Notes under the pieces: generated by a model
The model's input: only the letters and a program-made list of their open reading frames with translations
Told to the model about the DNA's origin: nothing
The model's database searches: none
Assembly (NCBI RefSeq): GCF_019216885.1
Contig: NZ_JAAQRC020000001.1
Span: 1,984,001-2,048,000 of the forward strand
Source of the DNA: Methylobacterium sp. SyP6R
Lineage (GTDB): Bacteria; Pseudomonadota; Alphaproteobacteria; Rhizobiales; Beijerinckiaceae
DNA length: 64,000 nt
Direction: 5' to 3'
Position numbers and translations under genes: made by a program
Shown: positions 57,239-64,000 of the stretch, piece by piece
How the letters are laid out: every line of letters starts with the position of its first letter
Numbering within the stretch: position 1 is the first letter of the stretch

Positions 57239-58453
57239 TCAGGTCACCACATCCAGCGATTTGACACCCAACGCGGTCTTCAGCGCATTAAGGACGAGTT
57301 GGATCGGGTTGGCCAGGGTCTGCGTCTCGGTGCCGGCGAAGAGCAGTCCCACGAGTTCCTGATCGCGATTGACGATGCCGCTCCCGCTGTCGCCGGGCTT
57401 GCTGAACGGCCCCGTATTGTCCGCCGACGCCTGGATGCCGATCTGATTGCGAAACCGCGCGACGCCGGCACCATAGGTCACGTCGGTCACGACGGCGAGT
57501 TGCGTGACGTCGCCCTCGGTCCAGCCCGTCGTGCGACCGGTCTTGTAGACCCGGGTCGAGCCCGCAACTTGGCCCGTGACGGGATCGACCGCGAACGGTG
57601 TGGCGACGCCCCTGAGGTTGCCGCCGAGCCCGACCCGCGCGATCTCGGTCACGTCGCGCTTCGCCGCACCGGATTCACCCACCGCAAGCTCGGCCGCCGC
57701 GCAATCCACGTCGTTGAAGGGGATTCCGGACGGGCCACGGAACTGGAGGTCGATCCAGGCCGACAGGGTCGCGATCTTAAGCTGTGCGTTCAGCTTGGCG
57801 GGCGTGCTCATCAGAGCCATTTCGCTCGCCGTCAGGTCGAGCGTTCCCGGCTGAACGATGGCGTCGCCCTTCCTGCCGGCATTCTCGGCCGCGATGACGT
57901 GGTTGTTCGACACCAGGTAGTGACGGCCCTGATCGTCGACGACGAAGAAGCCGAGCGTCCCGACCGACAGCGTCTGCGGATAGGCCCGTTGCGGATTGGT
58001 GATTCCGATGCCTGCCCGCAGGACTTGAAACCGCTTCTGCAGGTCGAGCGTCGGCGGCATTCCGCCATGAAGACCACGTTGCGAATTCGAGACCGTGAGG
58101 CCGGGCTGCGCTGCGAACCGCGCCCCGGTCTCGACGAGATCGATCTCGAACGGAAGATCCCGGGGGCGCCCGACCCCGCTCACAGCCGCCGCCGCGACAG
58201 CGAAAAGGGGAATTCCCTGTTGCTTGACGGTCTTCTCGGGCAGCTTCTTCTCGACGAAGCCGGTGATGCAGAAGGGCGAGTCGTCCGACAGGGGGCCGGC
58301 GCTCTTCTTGCCGATCCCCACACCGATCAGATTATTGCTGGGATCATCCAGGAGCGCGTCGGCGTGGGCGTCGAGCCAACTCACGAGTTGTGCGAAGCGC
58401 GCTCCATCTCCGTCGGATGCCCCGCGACCAGACCCGGAACCGGAACGAGACAT
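57239..58453 (-). CDS. Trypsin-like serine protease (NAL1-like)
   Basis: A 404-residue S1-type serine protease with no signal peptide, so probably cytoplasmic. The N-terminal module (about 40-115: VGIGKK, FVEKKLP, LPFEIDLVETG) precedes the protease domain. The triad is visible as His185 (YLVSNNHVIA), Asp250 (FNDVDCA) and Ser356 (KPGDSGSGIV). The layout resembles the plant NAL1-like and bacterial relatives of unclear substrate. A small protein gene follows in the same strand. Upstream lies a 472-bp gap. Confidence 0.82.
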   Translation of the reverse strand: MSRSGSGSGRGASDGDGARFAQLVSWLDAHADALLDDPSNNLIGVGIGKKSAGPLSDDSPFCITGFVEKKLPEKTVKQQGIPLFAVAAAAVSGVGRPRDLPFEIDLVETGARFAAQPGLTVSNSQRGLHGGMPPTLDLQKRFQVLRAGIGITNPQRAYPQTLSVGTLGFFVVDDQGRHYLVSNNHVIAAENAGRKGDAIVQPGTLDLTASEMALMSTPAKLNAQLKIATLSAWIDLQFRGPSGIPFNDVDCAAAELAVGESGAAKRDVTEIARVGLGGNLRGVATPFAVDPVTGQVAGSTRVYKTGRTTGWTEGDVTQLAVVTDVTYGAGVARFRNQIGIQASADNTGPFSKPGDSGSGIVNRDQELVGLLFAGTETQTLANPIQLVLNALKTALGVKSLDVVT

Positions 58454-58925
58454 GAATGAAGCCCTCCGACAAGAAGCTCGGCCGGAGGAAATATTCGATT
58501 CTCTGCACTGTCAATGGATCGATGACGGGAAACAGATTTGCCGACCCTGCGTCAATCCGCGACGCTGGCGGCGCGGGTGCACTGTTCGCCGACGCAGGGG
58601 CAATCGATCCGGTGTGCCGCGAGAACGACGATACGATCTCGCGGCACTGTGATCTGGCGCAGCGTCACGCCAAGGGGATGCCGGCTTCTCGCAGGCAATG
58701 CGGCAGAACCAAAATAGAGAGCATCATCCCATTGCAGCGTGATCCGTTACTGCTTCAGCCTGGCCGGCCGCGACATCTCGGCGAAGAAGAGCGGCGCTAG
58801 GGGCACAGGAGTAATCTTGCAACGGAGTGCTCCGGTGAGGCAATGCTATTGCTTGTCCGTCGGCACGGGTCGAGCCGGCTGCCCTCTTTTCTGTCTCGCG
58901 CCGCCACGGCAGTGCCGCCGACGGA
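58454..58925. other. Intergenic region between protease and BLUF genes
   Basis: A 472-bp gap. A 114-codon frame at 58456-58800 has no domain, no ribosome site of note and unremarkable codon use, so it is not called. Composition is somewhat less GC-rich than the flanks. The protease promoter is expected at the left side. Confidence 0.4.
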
Positions 58926-59378
58926 TCAGCCAGCGAGCTTCAGGCCTTGCCGGCGGCTCGCCTCGAAGGCCTGGAGATCCAGGGCCAGGCCGACGATCTG
59001 GTCCGACTTGAGCTGGACGGGGTCCAGCGGGCCGCCGAAACCGTGCTGCAGATAGACTTCCTGCACCTCCGGCGTGCGCATCGCGCCACCCATCGTCCAG
59101 TTCGGGAAGAGCCGTCCCGACACGTCGCGCACGTTGATGATCGTCGCGGCGGCGTGGCGCGGATCGCGGGCGATCCGGTCGTAGGTAACCGTTACCTTGG
59201 CACGTTCGCCTTCGAGGATCTGCACGAACCATGTCTTGTCAAAGATGAGAAAGCCCGTGATGCCGTCACGGCTGTTATTGCGCTGGGAAATAGACAGGAT
59301 CTCGCGCATGTTGGTCAGCATGGCGCGGTCGCCGCCCGGAACGGTGTTGCGGCTGTAGTAGACGAGTTGGTGAATCAT
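58926..59378 (-). CDS. BLUF-domain photoreceptor
   Basis: A 150-residue blue-light sensor using FAD. The BLUF domain covers about 1-95. Key residues: Tyr7 in HQLVYYS, Asn34 in SQRNNSRDGITG, Gln53 in FVQILEGE, and Trp94/Met96 in FPNWTMG. No output domain is fused, so it must act through a partner. The ATG at 59378 gives the canonical BLUF start (MIHQLVYYSR). It lies 235 bases from zur; photolyase-like genes are 4 kb downstream. Confidence 0.92.
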   Translation of the reverse strand: MIHQLVYYSRNTVPGGDRAMLTNMREILSISQRNNSRDGITGFLIFDKTWFVQILEGERAKVTVTYDRIARDPRHAAATIINVRDVSGRLFPNWTMGGAMRTPEVQEVYLQHGFGGPLDPVQLKSDQIVGLALDLQAFEASRRQGLKLAG

Positions 59379-59612
59379 CGGACGCTTCACTCCAGCCGAC
59401 GGTTCCAGATTGCTCGGGAGAGCACCCGCTGCCGTCATCATCCTCGAGTAGGGATGTGCTGTTAGAACCTGCGCGCCGGGCGCAGGGTCCCTGCCGATGA
59501 CGGGCTGTTCGGGAAGAGCATTAACGAAATCTCCACAAGCAGAAGCGGGATCGGATCGCCGCTTCCGGCTTCGTCGCATTCCGTCCGTGAGGTGCCGGGC
59601 CGAATGCCGCCG

Positions 59613-60134
59613 TCACCCGGCGTCCTGCCGCCCCTGGCACACACCGCACTCCCCTTCGATCTCGACGATCCGGCTCGCCGGCTTGAACCCGGCCTGTGCC
59701 AGGGTCCGATCCAGGCTGCGCTCGATCTCGGCCGAAATGGTCTCGTCGACGCTGCCGCAGCTGCGGCAGATCAGGAACACCGCGCTCTCGCCGGCGCCGT
59801 GGCCGTGCTCGCAGGGGACGAAGGCGTTGCGGCTGGCGATGCGGTGGACGAGGCCGTGCTCGGTGAGGAAGTCGAGGGCGCGATAGACCGAGACCGCGGC
59901 GACGCGCTTGCCCGGGGCGCTCAGGCGCTCGGCGATGTCGTAGGCGCCGAGCGGACGTCCCTCCTCGGAGACAACCTCCAGGGTGCGGCGGCGCAGCGTC
60001 GTGAATTGCAGGCCGAGATCCTGCGCCAGCCGCTCGGCCCGCGCGATCAGGTCGGCCGTGCGGGCGGGACCATGGGCGTGCCCGTCCTCGCCATGCGCGT
60101 GGCCGTGATGCCCGCAGGTTCCGTGCTCGTCCAT
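59613..60134 (-). CDS. zur: Zinc uptake regulator Zur (Fur family)
   Basis: A 173-residue Fur-family repressor. The N terminus is His-rich (HGTCGHHGHAHGEDGHAHG), the winged helix follows, and the metal residues include Cys108, His110 and His112 (CEHGHG) and the two CxxC pairs Cys123/126 (CRSC) and Cys163/166 (CGVC) that hold structural zinc. Divergence from znuC-znuB and a perfect palindrome between them identify Zur rather than Fur. It represses zinc import when zinc is sufficient. Confidence 0.93.
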   Translation of the reverse strand: MDEHGTCGHHGHAHGEDGHAHGPARTADLIARAERLAQDLGLQFTTLRRRTLEVVSEEGRPLGAYDIAERLSAPGKRVAAVSVYRALDFLTEHGLVHRIASRNAFVPCEHGHGAGESAVFLICRSCGSVDETISAEIERSLDRTLAQAGFKPASRIVEIEGECGVCQGRQDAG

Positions 60135-60191
60135 CCGACACCCTCCCGCGCCGTCCTACCCTACCTGGGCGGCGGTTGACAGGCCCCGCCT

Positions 60192-60204
60192 GTTACAGTG
60201 TAAC
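60192..60204. promoter_or_regulatory. Candidate Zur operator
   Basis: The 13-base perfect odd palindrome GTTACAGTGTAAC lies in the zur/znu intergenic region, 58 bases upstream of zur and 96 upstream of the small peptide gene. It resembles known alphaproteobacterial Zur boxes in its GTTA-TAAC half sites. Zur likely controls both transcripts from here. Confidence 0.75.
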
Positions 60205-60299
60205 GATCCGCCCTGGGGCGCCAGCCGGCCGCCCTCCATATGGGGTTCGCGCAGGCGCCCGCCGAGGGCGCGGACCGAACCCGAGCGACCGATTCGCCG

Positions 60300-60458
60300 A
60301 TGCCGCATTCCCACGCCCCCGACCTGCGGGCCGATGCCGCCCCGCGCCCTCAGGCCGCGCCGTTCTCGTTGCTGCGAGTCGGCGTCGGTCCACGCCTCGC
60401 CATGGCCGCCGCGCTGGCGGCGGCACTTTGGGGCCTGATCGGCTGGGCGACCGCGTGA
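60300..60458 (+). CDS. Small His-containing membrane peptide coupled to znuC
   Basis: A 52-residue peptide, too small for most gene callers. It starts MPHSHAP, has a Pro/Ala linker, and ends in one hydrophobic helix (about 34-51, LAMAAALAAALWGLIGWA). Its TGA overlaps the znuC GTG as GTGA, which strongly suggests real translation and coupling. Lying between a Zur operator and znuC, it is likely a Zur-controlled partner of the zinc importer. An in-frame ATG at 60240 would add 20 residues. No known family was recognised. Confidence 0.7.
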   Translation: MPHSHAPDLRADAAPRPQAAPFSLLRVGVGPRLAMAAALAAALWGLIGWATA

Positions 60459-61333
60459 CGGCGCCGCTTCGACATCTCGCGCCAGGGAGCGCCTCAAAGC
60501 CGGCCACGGGCGGTGGGGCCCTGGTCTTCCGCGGCCTCACCCTCGGCTATGCCCGCCATCCGGCGGTGCATCACCTCGACGGCACGATCGCGCCGGGATC
60601 GCTCACCGCGGTGGTCGGGCCGAACGGTGCCGGCAAGTCGACCCTGCTCAAGGGCATCATGGGCGAAATCGCGCCGCTCGAGGGCGAGGTCGCCCGGGCG
60701 GGCCTCGCCCGGCAGGACATCGCCTACCTGCCGCAGGCCGCCGAGATCGACCGGGCCTTCCCGATCGGCGTGTTCGACCTCGTGGCGATGGGGCTGTGGC
60801 GCCGGGTCGGGCCGTGGCGCTCGTTGAAGCCGCACCGGGCCGCCGTCGAGGCGGCTTTGGCGGCGGTCGGGCTCACCGGCTTCGAGCGCCGGCCGATCGG
60901 CACCCTGTCGGGCGGCCAGCTGCGCCGCGCCCTGTTCGCCCGCGTCCTGCTCCAGGATGCCCGGGTGATCCTGCTCGACGAGCCCTTCGCGGCGATCGAC
61001 GCGCGCACCACCGAGGAATTGCTGGACCTGGTCCATGGCTGGCACGCGGAGGGGCGCACCGTGGTGGCGGTGCTGCACGATCTCGACCAGGTCGCCCGCC
61101 ACTTCCCCTCGACCCTGCTGCTCGCCCGCGAGGCGGTGGCCTGGGGGCCGACGCACGAGGTGCTGACCGCCGACAACCTGCGCCGCGCCCGCCGGCTCTG
61201 CGAGGCCTGGGACGAGGACGCCCCGGTCTGCCGCGCCCCGGCCGCCGCGCCGCACGACCACCCGTCGCACGACCACGCGTCGCACAGCCACGGCGCGCCG
61301 GGTCGCGACCACAGCCACGGGCACGCCGCGTGA
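60455..61333 (+). CDS. znuC: Zinc ABC transporter ATP-binding protein ZnuC
   Basis: ZnuC powers zinc uptake through ZnuB. The 292 residues have Walker A VVGPNGAGKSTLLKG (Lys61), the signature LSGGQLRRALFARVL and Walker B ARVILLDEPFAAID. A C-terminal His-rich tail (PHDHPSHDHASHSHG) may bind metal. The GTG start overlaps the small peptide stop, and its own stop overlaps znuB as GTGA. The periplasmic binding protein gene znuA is not adjacent. Confidence 0.93.
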   Translation: MTAPLRHLAPGSASKPATGGGALVFRGLTLGYARHPAVHHLDGTIAPGSLTAVVGPNGAGKSTLLKGIMGEIAPLEGEVARAGLARQDIAYLPQAAEIDRAFPIGVFDLVAMGLWRRVGPWRSLKPHRAAVEAALAAVGLTGFERRPIGTLSGGQLRRALFARVLLQDARVILLDEPFAAIDARTTEELLDLVHGWHAEGRTVVAVLHDLDQVARHFPSTLLLAREAVAWGPTHEVLTADNLRRARRLCEAWDEDAPVCRAPAAAPHDHPSHDHASHSHGAPGRDHSHGHAA

Positions 61334-62196
61334 TCGATTTCCTGACGGCGCCCTTCGTGGAGTTCTCGTTCATGCGCCGGGCGCTCGCCGGCTGCGTCGC
61401 CCTGTCGGTCGGCGCGGCGCCGGTCGGGGTCTTCCTGACCTTGCGCCGGATGAGCTTGATGAGCGAGGCGATGAGCCACGCCATCCTGCCCGGCGCGGCA
61501 ATCGGCTTCCTGTGGGCCGGCCTGTCGCTGCCGGCGATGACGCTCGGCGGCCTCGTCGCCGGCCTCGCCGTGGCGCTCCTCTCCGGCCTCATCGCCCGCT
61601 CGACGGTCTTGCGCGAGGATGCGAGCCTGGCGGCGTTCTACCTCATCTCGCTCGCCGCCGGCGTGCTGCTGATCTCGGCCCGGGGCTCGTCGATCGATCT
61701 CCTGCACATCCTGTTCGGCACGGTGCTGGCCCTCGACGACGACGCCCTGGTGCTGCTCGGCGGCATCGCCACCGTGACCCTCGCGGGACTTGCCGTCGCC
61801 TACCGGCCGCTGGTGATGGAATGCGTCGATCCGCTGTTCCTGCGCTCGGTCGGCCGGGCGAGCGGGCCGGTGCATTACGGCTTCCTCGCCCTGGTGGTGC
61901 TCAACCTCGTCGGCGGCTTCGCGGCACTCGGCACCCTGCTCGCCGTCGGGCTGATGCTGCTGCCGGCGATCACCGCCCGGTTCTGGGCCCTCGACCTCAG
62001 CGGGCTGATGCCGGCAGCGGTGATCCTGGCGCTGGCGGCGAGCGTGGCCGGGCTCCTCGTCTCCTATTATGCCAGCCTGCCGACCGGGCCGGCGATCGTA
62101 CTCGCCGCCGGCGTTCTCTACATCGCCTCGATGCTGCTCGGGCCCCGCGGCGGCCTGGTCTGGCGGCTCCTGCCCGCCCGTCACCTGGAAGCGTGA
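61330..62196 (+). CDS. znuB: Zinc ABC transporter permease ZnuB
   Basis: ZnuB is the membrane channel of the zinc importer. The 288 residues contain about eight helices; family marks are FMRRALAGCVALSVGAAPVG, the SLMSEAMSHAILPGAAIGF segment with SHAILPG, and LLAVGLMLLPAITARFW. The GTG at 61330 overlaps the znuC stop, so translation is coupled. The gene ends two bases before the convergent DUF2256 gene. Confidence 0.93.
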   Translation: MIDFLTAPFVEFSFMRRALAGCVALSVGAAPVGVFLTLRRMSLMSEAMSHAILPGAAIGFLWAGLSLPAMTLGGLVAGLAVALLSGLIARSTVLREDASLAAFYLISLAAGVLLISARGSSIDLLHILFGTVLALDDDALVLLGGIATVTLAGLAVAYRPLVMECVDPLFLRSVGRASGPVHYGFLALVVLNLVGGFAALGTLLAVGLMLLPAITARFWALDLSGLMPAAVILALAASVAGLLVSYYASLPTGPAIVLAAGVLYIASMLLGPRGGLVWRLLPARHLEA

Positions 62197-62197
62197 C

Positions 62198-62374
62198 TCA
62201 CCTGGACTCGGGCGGCCGCGCCGGCTCGCCCCTTTGCGCCGCCCGCCGGCAGGCATCGGAGCAGTAGCGCACCTCGTCCCAGACCCGCTCCCACTTCTTG
62301 CGCCAGGCGAAGGGCCGGCCGCACTGGGCGCACAGTTTCTGCGGCAGGTCGCCCTTGCGGCGCATCTTCGGCAT
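62198..62374 (-). CDS. DUF2256 zinc-ribbon protein
   Basis: A 58-residue basic peptide: [15 protein letters not shown], then [15 protein letters not shown] and YCSDACRR. Cys15, Cys18, Cys38 and Cys42 make a likely zinc ribbon. This is the DUF2256 pattern, which in many bacteria lies next to cryptochrome/photolyase genes; its function is unknown. An ATG at 62365 would shorten it by three residues. The gene is seven bases beyond the formyltransferase-like stop. Confidence 0.9.
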   Translation of the reverse strand: MPKMRRKGDLPQKLCAQCGRPFAWRKKWERVWDEVRYCSDACRRAAQRGEPARPPESR

Positions 62375-62380
62375 CGGGGG

Positions 62381-63247
62381 TCAGCGTCCGGTCTTGTCCG
62401 CATCGGCGAGCGGGATGGCGCTCCAGCGGGTGATCTGCACGTAACCGTCACGGGCCGCCACCAGGATCTGGCGGCGGTAGGAATGCACCACCGTGCCGGG
62501 GGCGTGGCGGTGGCCCTCGGTCCAGCCGCTCGCCTCCTGCACGAAGACGCGGTTGTCGTTGACCCGCGCCAGGGTCTCGATGGCGCCGAAGGCCCGCACC
62601 CGGCGCAGGATCGCCGCCACCGGCTGGCGGAAATCGAGGGTCCGGTCGAGGTCGGTGACCCGCGGCCAGTAGGCGCCGTCGCCCTGCGGCTCGGCCTTGC
62701 GCCACAGGCCGGGCAGATCCCGGGCGATCGGCCCGCGCGCGAGCCGCACCGCCGCCATCTGGCAGCGCGTCAGCAAGGTCTCGTGCGTTTCGGTGCCGGA
62801 GATCGGGAAGACGTCCTGGGCCAGGATGTCGCCGATATCGAACCCGCCCTCGGCCAGCACGTGGGCGGTCACGCCCCAGCTCTCGTACGAATCGAGGATG
62901 GCGCGGAACAGCGGGTAGGGCCCGCGCCCGTCCGGCAGCGGCGAGGGATGGATGTTGAGGGCGTAGCGCACCCGGCCCGGCCAGCCGGTGACCAGCCACG
63001 GATACCCCGCCACCACCAGCGCCCAGTCGCGCCCGTGCTCGGCCGAGAGGGCCTCGATGTCGGCGACGCGGATGCGCGAGAGCTGGATCGGCACCCTGTG
63101 CCGCCGGGCGAGCGCCACCACCGTCTCGTTCTGGTCGTAGATCCCGTCGCAGGGGCGGGAGAACAGCTTGATGGGCTGCCAGCCCGACGCGACCAGCCCC
63201 TCGAACACACCGCCCAGGAAATCGATTCCCGCGAAGGCGAATTTCAC
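62381..63247 (-). CDS. Formyltransferase-family protein
   Basis: A 288-residue protein of the formyltetrahydrofolate-dependent formyltransferase fold (Fmt/PurN/ArnA type). The conserved hallmark is LNIHPSPLPDGRGPYP, with the later catalytic Asp in AEGGFDIGDILAQD; both look intact. The C-terminal domain is short. The substrate is unknown and is unlikely to be Met-tRNA given its sequence and context. The GTG at 63247 has AGGGAG 8 bases upstream; an upstream start at 63286 is weaker. It is followed by DUF2256. Confidence 0.78.
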   Translation of the reverse strand: MKFAFAGIDFLGGVFEGLVASGWQPIKLFSRPCDGIYDQNETVVALARRHRVPIQLSRIRVADIEALSAEHGRDWALVVAGYPWLVTGWPGRVRYALNIHPSPLPDGRGPYPLFRAILDSYESWGVTAHVLAEGGFDIGDILAQDVFPISGTETHETLLTRCQMAAVRLARGPIARDLPGLWRKAEPQGDGAYWPRVTDLDRTLDFRQPVAAILRRVRAFGAIETLARVNDNRVFVQEASGWTEGHRHAPGTVVHSYRRQILVAARDGYVQITRWSAIPLADADKTGR

Positions 63248-63383
63248 GTCGCGAACTCCCTGCACCCCGACGTCCGGTAGCGCCACGCGCCCTAGCTAGG
63301 GGTGTGTTATGGGCAGTCGCAGGAGAGTCGCAATGGTGCGTGTGTTAGCCGATGTTTCGCACAGGCTCTCACGAGGCTGACCT

Positions 63384-64000
63384 TTGTCGCGTACCCTCCG
63401 CCTCGTCCTCGGCGACCAAGTCCATCCGCGGCTGGCCACCCTCACCGACCTCGATCCCGCCGCCGACACGGTGCTGATGGTCGAGGTTCTCGAGGAGGCG
63501 ACCTATGTGCGCCACCACAAGCAGAAACTGGTGCTGGTCTTCTCCGCCATGCGCCACTTCGCGGCCGAGCTGCGCGAGCGCGGCGTCACGGTCGATTACG
63601 TCGCCCTGGAGGATCCGGAGAATGCCGGCTCGTTCACCGGCGAGGTAGGACGCGCCATCGACCGCCACCGGCCCGACCGCATCGTCGTGACGGAACCCGG
63701 CGAGTGGCGGGTCGAGGCGATGATGCGGGATTGGGAGGAGCGGTTCGGGCTGCCGGTCGAGATCCGGGACGATACCCGCTTCCTGTGCCCGCGCCCGGTC
63801 TTCGCCCGATGGGCGGAGGGGCGCGAGGCCCTCCGGATGGAGACCTTCTACCGCGCCATGCGCCGGCGCACCGGCTTCCTGATGGAGGGGCGCGAGCCGG
63901 CGGGCGGGCGCTGGAACTTCGACCACGACAACCGCCGCCGCCTGCCCGCGGACCACGCGGTGCCGGAGCGCCGCCGCTTCCCGCCCGATGCGGTGACGCG
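63384..64000 (+). CDS. Cryptochrome/photolyase family protein (N-terminal part)
   Basis: The first 205 residues of a gene cut by the window edge. The chain reads LVLGDQVHPRLATLTDLDP, then VLMVEVLEEATYVRHHKQKL, FLCPRPVFARWAEGR and LRMETFYRAMRRRTGFLMEG, the pattern of the iron-sulfur bacterial photolyase/cryptochrome group (PhrB-like, often annotated as deoxyribodipyrimidine photolyase-related). The start is a TTG at 63384 with GAGG 8 bases before it. It diverges from the formyltransferase gene. The antenna/cofactor half and Cys ligands are outside the window. Confidence 0.88.
   Translation, partial: MSRTLRLVLGDQVHPRLATLTDLDPAADTVLMVEVLEEATYVRHHKQKLVLVFSAMRHFAAELRERGVTVDYVALEDPENAGSFTGEVGRAIDRHRPDRIVVTEPGEWRVEAMMRDWEERFGLPVEIRDDTRFLCPRPVFARWAEGREALRMETFYRAMRRRTGFLMEGREPAGGRWNFDHDNRRRLPADHAVPERRRFPPDAVT

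Noticed and set aside
58456..58800. 114-codon frame between the protease and BLUF genes
   Set aside because: No domain, no clear ribosome site, begins inside the likely protease promoter, and amino-acid content looks random.

Overview
The window is about 64 kb of very GC-rich chromosome from an alphaproteobacterium of the Hyphomicrobiales. It looks most like Methylobacterium or a close relative. The evidence is the GC-rich codon use, the conserved block argS - SPOR - nagZ - scpAB - tatABC / yajC - secDF, the aerobic cobalamin cluster, an ACC deaminase with its Lrp-type regulator, and several families of GC-rich palindromic intergenic repeats. The species call is inference; no rRNA, tRNA or CRISPR array was seen. 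The window starts inside a glycosyltransferase gene and ends inside a photolyase/cryptochrome-like gene.

Layout. 1-11 kb: glycosyltransferase end, MFS transporter, DUF488 protein, GH25 lysozyme lipoprotein, divergent acdS/acdR with a clear palindromic operator candidate, uvrA, an outer-membrane channel-like protein, and an HtrA-type protein that has lost its whole catalytic triad. 11-33 kb: housekeeping block with a DUF1127 peptide, trmFO, two homologues of mitochondrial complex I assembly factors (NDUFAF6-like and NDUFAF3/Mth938-like), secF-secD-yajC, a DUF815 ATPase, tatABC, scpAB, nagZ, a SPOR protein, argS, then divergent serS-surE-pcm-nlpD and a TyrA-like dehydrogenase. 33.6-52.3 kb: cobalamin region. 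cobU-cobO diverge from a B12-riboswitch-led unit (cbtB-cbtA-DUF1636-cobW). A palindromic repeat and a Uma2 nuclease gene come next, then cobN-G-H-I-J, cobK on the opposite strand, cobL-E-M, a GNAT gene and an AT-rich membrane-protein gene, then cbiD and cobB. 52.3-64 kb: XRE regulator, HmuQ/IsdG-like monooxygenase, Fsr-like exporter, sugar transferase, a NAL1-like trypsin protease with a small partner, a BLUF photoreceptor, and the Zur regulon (zur | small membrane peptide - znuC - znuB). The last genes are a DUF2256 zinc-ribbon peptide, a formyltransferase-like gene and the photolyase-like gene.

How genes work together. The cob genes cover most of corrin ring synthesis by the oxygen-dependent route (CobG, CobN), with CbiD apparently standing in for the absent CobF. 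Cobalt supply (CbtAB, CobW) sits under the B12 riboswitch. Zur, its likely operator and ZnuCB form a zinc uptake unit. The Tat, Sec and SMC-kleisin genes form the usual envelope and chromosome-segregation neighbourhood. Many adjacent genes overlap as ATGA or GTGA, which supports several GTG start choices and short genes.

Most unusual points: a 165-bp palindromic repeat sits in frame inside cobG; a 52-residue His-containing membrane peptide is translationally coupled to znuC under a perfect Zur-type palindrome; a NAL1-like protease is paired with a small protein resembling its own N-terminal module; an HtrA paralogue is catalytically dead; and an AT-rich membrane gene sits within the cobalamin cluster.
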